The notes beneath the pieces were generated by a model. The model was not told where the DNA came from, ran no database searches, and was given only the letters and a program-made list of their open reading frames with translations. Below are positions 56,280 to 64,000 of a stretch of DNA of 64,000 nucleotides, in pieces. The stretch is from the NCBI GenBank assembly GCA_019055375.1, contig JAHQIW010000461.1, positions 1 to 64,000 of the forward strand, written 5' to 3'. Source of the stretch: Parelaphostrongylus tenuis. Its lineage: Eukaryota; Nematoda; Chromadorea; Rhabditida; Metastrongylidae. A program made the translations under genes and the position numbers. Within the stretch, counting starts at the first letter, position 1; each line of letters begins with the position of its first letter.

Positions 56280-57540
56280 TGAACTCTGACTTGAATTACT
56301 TATTCAATCTATTTATTTAACATAACTTGTCAACACATCTCTTTCGAGGATTTTAAAATACCTCACATTCGATCAGTACCCTCGATTTCATTTTATACAG
56401 ATGTCTTCGAATTCTTCAAATGTTGTCTCGGCCGCCGCTTGTTCATTTCCTTCTACATAAATGTTGAACAATTCCGGTCGAACCGATTCTCCTTACAGTT
56501 GTGAAGTTAGCGAGCCAAGGTGCTCCTACGTGATTAGAATTGAAAAGTTGGGGAGAACTACAAGTAAAGAGTACCACGCATAGTCTCGGGTTACCCCACT
56601 GACCACATAGTGCTCAGAAGAGCCCATCTGTTGTAACATTACTATTCCAGCTGGATTCAGGTGGTTCAAATGGCAAATCACTGAACACGAATGACCACCT
56701 TTATTGCTCTTCTTTTTGTTGCGATACGTTTGGTTTTTTTTTGAGACATTCACAACGAAGCACATTGATCGCAAATCAAATTATTACATATCGAGTTGAT
56801 AATAATTATTGTTGATTGAACAGAAGATGATTTGTCTGCGTGAAATGTTGATTCATTTTTTGATTTATATTTTGATCATAAATCTGAAAGCTTGCGAATG
56901 TGCTCGAAAAGCATTATTCCTTGAGCTTTGAATAAAATTCCTGACATGAATTTTCAACTTGTCAAATTTCGTGAAACTGCGTCTACGCGGGAAATATTCC
57001 ATTGAGCGGAAAAGACGGCGCGGCATCTGAACGGTAGGCTGGGTGCGGCAAGGCCTCGACTGCTTCCAATTCACCAAACTGTTTCTTGGTCTTTTGTGAT
57101 GTGAGCGTTGGCGACAAATCAATGTCGGGCAATTTTCCTTCAACTCATCGTAGACTCTGTCAGCTGCTTCGCATTAGAACTTGGTATTGATGGCGCGACT
57201 CGGAACAAATCCAAAATGCAAGATGCCTTTAAAATTTTCACCAAAGGCAGATCATGTCCTCAAATTTTTCCGTCGCCAGCATTTGAGATTCGTAGAGTCA
57301 ATCAAATCTCAATGCACAATAACTAGCGTTGCCGTGGGAGTTTCTTATGAGAATATTCCTAAGATAATCCCTGTGATTTCACATAGACCGATATTGTAAG
57401 AAATAAATAAAAAATTCGAATTTTGCGCGAGTGTTGAGGAGTTTTTTCCTCAACGATGTTCCGTTATAGCCAAATAACCTCAAAGTGACGGAGTAGAGAT
57501 TATTTTGTAAAAATGTAAAATTTGTGATTCATAATCTACT
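56280..57540. other. Unassigned region
   Basis: No gene or repeat recognised. The open frame at 56526-56774 (-) carries a few His and Cys residues but no motif I can name. Confidence 0.4.
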
Positions 57541-57543
57541 TCA

Positions 57544-57812
57544 TCCACGGATCTCCCTCTTTGAGGGATAGCTCCCGATTAGACGCGAAGACACGTGGCG
57601 CATTCTCAGGTGGTGGATAGAGGAACTAAAGGCGGACCAAAACCGAACGTAGTGCTTTCCAGAGACGCAGGCGAATTTAGGGGATGAGTTCTTTGCTTCT
57701 GCAGCGCTGAGTTGACAAAACACTATTTCCACGAGTCAAGTCGGCCAAAAGCCTGCTAATCGAGCGGCTGGGAAATACATGGGAGCCAGTCAGGAGTCTG
57801 CTTCAGCAAATA
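57544..57812 (+). pseudogene. RTE retrotransposon 5' end fragment
   Basis: Starts CCACGGATCTCCCTCTTTGA and follows the 5' region of the RTE at 40193-39930 through 'cccagagacgcagg'-like, 'gcttctgcagcgc' and 'gtcaagtcggccaaaagcct' blocks. Homology stops near 57812. A 5' end without a 3' end is unusual for a LINE copy and implies a later deletion or rearrangement. Confidence 0.75.
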
Positions 57813-58845
57813 AGCGTTTCCTACGTTCCAATTTTGTTTCTTCATTTTCAGAAATAAGGACGAAAATGCGTTGGTTCCTGATAACTGTTGAAATGAGCAC
57901 CACAGGGGCATAAGCACATTCTAAAAGTGTTCTTTTCAGGGAGAACAAGGGATTGAGTGAGTTGGTGAGAACATTTATCCATAACAAATAACTTAGTTTC
58001 TGTGAGAAAAGAAATTGATTTTTATGTTGAATAGAAGTACAGCTGCGAATTAGAGAAAAATGCTCGTGATACTGCTGCACGATATTGCGTTACCGTACTC
58101 TATAGAGACTCATATTCAACAAGGACAAAACAGCAACATTGCTATCTGTTTCAAAGTCGACAAAAGTCATACTTAGCTGCGTGCGTTGTGATGCTCTACT
58201 TGATGTTTATGAAGAATGTCTGCTTCAGGCGAATCGACGTTGATATTTTAGAAGAACAATATCAGTGAACTAATCTAGGCTTCAAGAAGACTTTCAATAC
58301 GTTCTTCTGGTAGCTCCACAAACATTGGATTTTTTAGAGACATCAATCAAAAATCTAAAAAATATGTTAGTCAGTGAAAATACTCTCTTTCGTTCTAGTC
58401 ACAACAAGATTTCACTGTTTGAGAAAATGATGCAAAGAAACTTCTTAACAGTTCCTCCAGGTTAGCTGTGCTGTTTAGGTGTTTAGTATTGTAAAGAGTT
58501 GAGAGCAATAAATGGCACTAGGCGGTGCCGAACTTGATGCGATTCAAAGAGTTTGGAATTTAGGATACCTAATTATTCATCTAATCTGTGACTTTACCTA
58601 CATCAGAGTGGAAAAGGTGATATCGATGTCATCATAAGCAAAAAGAACATTTCCAAATATCAAACCCACTAACGACGCTTGTATGTGCATTTCATCGCAA
58701 CGGAAACGCAAAATATGCGTTTGCCTGCAAATATGACTAAAGATGACTGTGCCAAAGCTGCGTTGTTCAAACGTTATTATCAGTGAGGAAGTTCATCAAG
58801 TTATCTATCATGTAAAACTTCTTAACTACTGGTGCGCAATCGAAA
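57813..58845. other. Unassigned region with a decayed CAH unit
   Basis: 58670-58800 contains a degenerate CAH repeat unit ('gtatgtgcatttcat', 'gtttgcctgcaaatatgac') that is most similar to the one at the start of the window. No gene seen. Confidence 0.4.
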
Positions 58846-58847
58846 TT

Positions 58848-59320
58848 CATTTATTTGGCCGCCTCTTGCGGTGGTAAAAGGATAAAGGATAAAGCTCTCG
58901 GCGTTGATCAACCCTTGAGGGATGCGCCATGCATTCTACTTCAATTTTTAACTTCGTTTGAGGTGATTGAATGCATATCTGGCCTTTACAATGACTCGCG
59001 GAAGCCTCCCGCTGAACCGAGTCAGTGCTGCTTTTCCTCCCAGACAAGTCTGAGACCTGTCTGGTACCAATTTACCGACCCCGGAGGGATGGATGGCTTG
59101 GTGAGCCATGAGCGCGAGATCGAACCATTGACCCCGTTTGCAACGCAGCGCACCTCTAACCACTGCGCCACATGCGCTTGCGGTGGTATGATCTAATAAT
59201 CTACCCATTAATGTGGAATGCTGTGCAAAAACGTTTTCGTTGGCCGAGATTCGAATCCAGATCCCACTCTTCCCAGGATCGTATTCTAACCGTTGCACCA
59301 CCGACGCTCGTTTTGCACAG
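58848..59320 (-). repeat. tRNA-derived SINE-like element, family 3, interrupted copy
   Basis: The 3' end ('ttgcggtggta', 'gccgcctc') is at 58848-58876 and the rest at 59177-59320. A family 1 element is inserted between them. The head carries 'ggtgcaacggttagaatacg' and 'ctggattcgaatctcgg', good A-box and B-box relatives. Confidence 0.8.
58877..59176 (-). mobile_element. tRNA-derived SINE-like element, family 1, nested insertion
   Basis: About 300 bp inserted in a family 3 element and flanked by the 12-bp target-site duplication cttgcggtggta (58865-58876 and 59177-59188). Minus strand begins 'gcgcatgtggcgcagtggtt' (A box) with 'atggttcgatctcgcgctc' (B box) and ends in a tatccttt repeat. This defines both ends of family 1 and shows that it is a retroposon. 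It is the best preserved copy in the window. Confidence 0.88.
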
Positions 59321-59800
59321 CACTCTTTTTACGCCACAACGCGTTATCTGTCAACAGCCAACCGTCTACGGCCTGGCGTGGGGAGAAGAGTGAAATCTGG
59401 TTTCGAATCCCAGCTGACGCAAATATTTTTGCACGTCAATCTACATTGTTGGGTTTATTGTAACATCATACCACCGCAATACTCGGTCAAATAAAATAAA
59501 TTCTGATTGATAATCGAAACCCAATATATATCATCATCGTAATGGGTTCAATATCGATAGTGACTGCTTATGCCAGACCGTAGACGGTTTTCTGTTGATA
59601 GATGACGCGTTGTAGCGTAGAAAGAGTGGTTTCAAAACGGGCGTCGGTAGTCAACAGTTCAGCATGCGCTCCCGGAAGTAGTGAAATCTGGACTGGAATC
59701 CCAGTTGACGCAAATGCTTTTGCACATCACTCTACATTATTGAGTTAATTCCAAATTATTATCGTTTGCTTCGACACGTGACAGGACTGCTATAAACATA
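59320..59800. repeat. Inverted pair of family 3 SINE-like elements
   Basis: 59385-59500 and 59640-59760 are + strand family 3 bodies (each with 'gtgaaatctgg', 'cccag(c/t)tgacgcaaat' and 'ctctacatt'-like blocks). The sequence 59320-59380 ('aacgcgttatctgtcaacag', 'ccgtctacgg') recurs in reverse complement at 59575-59630. Confidence 0.6.
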
Positions 59801-60583
59801 GCTTTGCAATTGAATTATCGTGATTTATCGTTATTTATCTTTGTTCTATCATTATTTTCGTTCAGTTCAACTGTATTTATGTATGTAATCGCTTATTTAT
59901 CCACGTTTGAGAATGCTGACAACTACAGGGCTACTCTTTTAATATCTGAGCAGATAACAATATTACCGTAGAAATTTAGAAGCATTAGTGATATGAATTG
60001 TGCTAGTGAAATGACAAGCTCTTCACAATGGCATCCGATTAATTCTGAATCATAAGATGAAGTTTGCATGAAGGGCCATGTGGAGATTACGGGTAAAGCA
60101 GAGCTTAGTCACAAGCTCAGTACATGAGTAGGTTAGAAGAAAGAAAGGAATTCGCAGTTATAGAAGAAAACATAGTTGCAATGCATGACACTAACTAATC
60201 AAGGTGGGTTTACGGCTGCTTGTAATTCAAATCTGGAACAGTCGCTGAATGGACGGACATAACAAGATTTGAGAGAAATTCTTTTCAGTCAGAAATTTTC
60301 ATACGTCAGTGTGAACAGGCCATTAAAATAGATCTACCTTCTAACTATACCGCTTTTATAAATGGCGACCTCGTAATGTTTAAGCAAAGTGGAGGAATTC
60401 TGAGATCAAGCAGGATAGGTCAAATGAGCTATACAAGTAGTGGTACAAATAGAATATGTAGACGTCCTTCCAATGACTGATTTTAAACTTCGCTGCGATC
60501 ATAGTCTGTGAGAATGTTATGCGCTTTCGCCATAACGTATCGCCAACTCTGCTTATGAACCACGCTTCAGTGTAGGGCGTGTA

Positions 60584-60624
60584 GCACTGATGAAACGGGC
60601 GATGCCTTCGAAACGTACGTGTGC
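60584..60624 (+). ncRNA. Hammerhead-ribozyme-like motif in DR copy 2
   Basis: GCA, CUGAUGA (exact core), a GGGC-GAU-GCCU hairpin set back from the core, GAAAC, GUACGU, G at the cleavage site, UGC. GCA/UGC pair. Sister of 12891-12933, which has A at the cleavage site but a mutated core. Confidence 0.42.
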
Positions 60625-61347
60625 CATCGACGTAGCGACCTCGAAAGGGTTTCAGATATTCTCACAGACTATAATTAATGTTTCAATGGCACTCTTAGAT
60701 AGGCATCTTTCGAATGGAAGGCTGTAAATAATACGCAACTAGTTTCTCAAGACTGCTAATACATAGCAGACTGGGTGGAAGTGTCGTGTTAGAGACATCG
60801 TCGTTGATGAATTTTGCATTCTACTCAAGTAAATCCGTTACTCCTCCACGGTTGAAAAATCTGTAACAGACCTAGACTGCGATAAAGTCACTTGAACCGA
60901 CAAGTAAGCAGTATTTTCCAGATAGCTGAGATAGCACGGGTTGGCAAATCATAATTTATTCGATTAGCGACTTGACGTCTTCAGTTTCTTCAGAGTCACA
61001 TTGATTCCAGTTGATGTGCAACATGTGGTGGTTTCGTCGATCAATGTGGCATCGAGTCTCACTCAATAAAATGGAACATTGACATGATTTTCTATTAGTC
61101 AGCATCTCTTCTATTCAAAAGATTTACTCAGCAACAACTACAACTTAATAACAACTCCCATGGTTGATTAGCCCGTCTTCACTAGGAGTGCGCTTATTGG
61201 GTCGTTTTACACTCGTCCTTTTCTCGCCAAAATATATAACAAAATACTGTTCATTCGCCATGAGGTAACAGCGCCATATTAGAAATTGTCTGGCGCATTT
61301 CAGCATGCTGACTTAGGTCGGAACTCTGAATCTCTCTCATTTGTCAC

Positions 61348-61615
61348 ATGCATGACACTCCCATTATCAGTCTTTTGACAATACTTTTGATAATGCCAAA
61401 TGATATTTTATCTACTGAAAGGGCAGCTTTGCGAACAGGTAGGGATTCTGAAGAATGTTGTATGATAGCACAAATTCACGTAATACCAGAATTACTGAAA
61501 TTTTGTGAAAATACAGAAGCACGTTCTCTTTCAGTTACATGGATTTGAAGAAGGCCTTTCATATGAAGGAAAGAAAAGCAGTCCTAGAAGATCCGGAAGT
61601 AGTCTCTATAGCGTG
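61348..61615 (+). pseudogene. LINE (RTE-like) reverse transcriptase relic in DR copy 2
   Basis: The frame 61348-61548 ends CCMIAQIHVIPELLKFCEN and SVTWI, then after a stop or frame change MDLKKAFHMKERKAVLEDPE. These match the 'xIxxIHxIxxLLExCRE...xFxDLKKAFD' segment through RT motif A of RTE-type LINEs. The catalytic Asp of motif A is His here. The relic is longer than in copy 1 (13740-13930). Confidence 0.65.
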
Positions 61616-62824
61616 AAGTAGGCAAGTTCATTTTGTTTGTTTTCAATGACGTTTCGCTAAACATAAAACTTTAGTATCTTTCCCGGGTTGTCGAATGTCG
61701 TAGACGGGTGCACCGGTGTGCGAGTTGTTGGGCCAAAGTTGTGTTAGATTAGCTACTATTGTAAGTTGCGAGGTCAGCCAGGCCGAAGCCTTTGTCAGTC
61801 GACGCCCTTATAGATCGGGGAATGATCTATAACCTTGCAACTACTTGATAGAAAGGCTGTGATAATTTGTGTCATTTGTTTTCAGCAAGGCTTTTTCCTA
61901 AAAATCTCGGACTCCTTCTCAGCTTGGAAGGCCAAGTAGATGATGAATAATTCCGCTGCAAAACGCAATCCTACCTTTGGAACATTCGCCAGATGCGACG
62001 AAGCGTCAAGCCGTGAGGAAGCAAGAGATGAACCAGTACAAGATTACTGCAGATGAAAGTGCTAAAGAGCGCTCTTCTATATTTGGTCATCCACTAAATC
62101 AGGCTGCTTTGATTCGATTAAACCACCGAATGAATATCCACAATGTAAGGAGAAAAATATCTGCAACCTACTGAATTGAAGAGACAGTACGTATCGAAAT
62201 CTTCTACTTTTTCAGCGAAGTCTGCGAATGTACGCCCAATTTGTTGCGAATGTGCTATGATTTTGTCCACCTTGAAATAAAGTAATGGTTTCTTATAGTG
62301 GAGTAGGCAAATAGTTTATTTCGTTTCAACCTTCGCCTTTGTCATGAATTGATAAAAATGATTTGCCGGCTACAAAACTATCTATATTACACCATCTTAT
62401 TAAAGCGATGGGATCAGCAAGTAGGAATAAGCAAATTAGTAGCAATCATGCATCGGATCAGAAAGTAAGGTTCTGGTTTGACGTCCTCCCAGTCGTTCCC
62501 TTCAGTCACTAGGTAACGCCATAACTCAGCAATCTGAGTGAATGTGGTGTTCCTCCACCAAATATGATGAGGACTTTGTAAAAGAAAAATTAAAATGGTT
62601 AAGCCAAATTCATTGTGCACAAATAAGACATACCAAATCGCTCAAACTTGGCTATCATGCTGTTTTATTACTTGACTATATGCAACAGGAGGGTTAAGGA
62701 CGTATCTACGTGTTAACAATTGTCTATAAGCTCGCCATGGATCATCCACATTGAAATATTCTCTACTTAGTGGACGTGCCTTCTCTGATGCAGAATAGAA
62801 GCTGAAGACAGCTAGTTTCATGTG

Positions 62825-64000
62825 ATAACAAGAAATTTTGACAAGTTATCAATCAACTTTCTCAAGTAATAATGCATATTTGGGTGCAGGATTGCATTAG
62901 GTAACTGTCTTCAAATTGAAAACTTCGTGAAGTCCTCACTTTCCAGAATACATTTTGCCATTATGATGACTCCACACACATCTCTAAAACAGTAACATTC
63001 ATGAAATTTTCTCGATGACTTACTACTTTATATTCAGGCAATGCGTTCAAGTGTCATACTCCAAGGTGTCTGCTTAGAAATCAAATCATCGGGAAAGACA
63101 GTTATGCAAATACTCACTTGTAATGAATACGTTTGCTGACCCGATTATTGCTATGAATCAAGTAGTCGATGTAGTAGAAACTTGTGAGATGAAGAAAAGC
63201 TTTGCAGCGAGCTGAAGTGAAATGGGCAGATATTATCCATCTTCCATTTGCTTAGACAAGACTGGACGTATATATTCTAAGCGTCGTGAAGATGTTCATA
63301 GTCACTTTATATTCAGCTTAGTTATGTTAGTTGCATTGAAACGAAGTTCAGTACCTTCCTTTCTGGTGAAACTTCTCGTAGTAGTTCCGCTATTCATGAA
63401 CCCAAGTTGTGTCATCAAGTGTTGTCGACGTGCATTATGCGTTCGTATACTTAGTGAGTTGTGTGTGGAACGTAGAGCATTATGTGTAGATCGATCTACT
63501 GATGTCATGCGGGACTCCATAGTATTACGGAGTATAGTAAGCTCTGCCTTTCAGAAAAATCCTTGGAGTACAAGTATTTCAATAATAGCAATAATTATAA
63601 TAATTATAATGACTGCGCGATAATGATTTGATGTTGTAAAACGGAAACGTAATGGAGGTACGATGACTTCTCATACATCAATGATTTGTTGTCATGTTAT
63701 TATATTATCACATTGCTATTGTTTCTAAGCAAGCTCTATATAGACAGACGAGAGTATAGGTATGATTCATTCTAACAGTCATACGCGGCTCGACTGTCGT
63801 CACTGCAGTGTGCGGAATTTTGTCACTCGACTTGCGGTGATCTAATAATTCGGCGTCGATTCCTTTATAAGCGATGGTATAACCCCTGCAAGGAATCGGC
63901 TGAACCGAATGGCACCGTACTAATGATGGTCGCGAAAAGCGAAACACATGCCTAGCACTGTATAAGTGCCGTACCAGACTTCACAAAAGGCGAAAAATGC
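62825..64000 (+). repeat. Third, partial copy of the inner palindrome-arm sequence
   Basis: Follows the left arm from about 18715 to 19900: CAH unit end, the 'aaatgggcagatattatcca' block (63218 and 19103), a fragment frame (MGRYYPSSICLDKTGRIY), and the hammerhead-like motif at the end. It continues beyond the window. It starts inside a CAH unit, which suggests that these tandem units act as breakpoints (inference). Confidence 0.88.
63911..63970 (+). ncRNA. Hammerhead-ribozyme-like motif, third arm copy
   Basis: GGCAC, AUGAUGG, UCGCGAAAAGC, GAAAC, ACAUGCCUAGCACUGU, A, UAAGUGCC. Stem I (GGCAC/GUGCC), GAAAC and A at the cleavage position match the sister at 19803-19863. The core has lost its first C and last A. 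Confidence 0.45.

Larger units (their letters stand above)
59812..62825 (+). repeat. Segmental direct repeat DR, copy 2
   Basis: Aligns with 12645-15140. It has about 0.5 kb extra at 59960-60475. It ends abruptly near 62825, where palindrome-arm sequence begins ('gataacaag'), while copy 1 continues for another 20-40 bases. Frames present in copy 1 are broken here and the reverse, so neither is functional. Confidence 0.85.

Noticed and set aside
1..64000. CRISPR array, bacterial operon or prophage
   Set aside because: No regularly spaced repeats, no ribosome-binding-site-led gene strings; all identifiable proteins are eukaryotic retroelement or mariner proteins.
1..64000. Nematode telomere (TTAGGC)n repeats, which would fit a PLE-rich subtelomere
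   Set aside because: No tandem TTAGGC tract was seen on either strand.

Overview
The window looks like repeat-rich, gene-poor DNA of a clade V (strongylid, hookworm-like) nematode. The evidence is an RTE-clade retrotransposon of the type common in hookworm genomes, a Penelope-like element (PLE) with an RT plus GIY-YIG protein, mariner relics, tRNA-derived SINE-like repeats, AT-rich intergenic sequence, and no bacterial-style gene packing. The species is an inference. I recognise no intact host gene. All alignments were made by eye; no percent identities were computed.

Layout. (1) About 1-12.6 kb: mostly unassignable sequence with a PLE relic (2.0 kb), a 0.9-kb fold-back repeat (5.9-6.8 kb), a small dispersed family (2.2, 8.1 and 10.4 kb), a mariner relic (9.5 kb), a degenerate secreted-protein-like fragment (10.1 kb, second copy at 55.6 kb) and a cluster of hammerhead-like motifs (11.9-12.3 kb). 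(2) 12.6-15.1 kb: a segment duplicated in direct orientation at 59.8-62.8 kb, carrying a LINE RT relic. (3) 15.9-43.7 kb: a very large imperfect inverted repeat. Its arms are about 9-10 kb each once later insertions are subtracted, and the spacer is about 2.1 kb. The arms share PLE relics, a dead mariner, tandem 'CAH' units and hammerhead-like motifs in mirror order. Later insertions distinguish them: an inverted PLE pair in the left arm (24.9-28.8 kb), and in the right arm a 2.87-kb RTE with an 11-bp target-site duplication (37.3-40.2 kb) plus a 0.36-kb element (42.6-43.0 kb). (4) 43.7-59.8 kb: sparse sequence with RTE fragments, three SINE-like families and one clear nested insertion with a 12-bp duplication. 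(5) 62.8-64.0 kb: a third, truncated copy of the inner palindrome-arm sequence, running off the window.

The only long open frames belong to the PLE pair. The minus copy (608 codons, frame open further upstream) and the 5'-truncated plus copy (499 codons) are nearly identical over exactly 1,744 bp, are joined head to head, and both keep the RT YIDD box and the GIY-YIG residues. Both outer ends carry a hammerhead-ribozyme-like motif. Related motifs, in various states of decay, recur through the window, several in mirrored or duplicated positions. The most interesting themes are this hammerhead-like series, the young inverted PLE insertion, and the layered history of the large palindrome.
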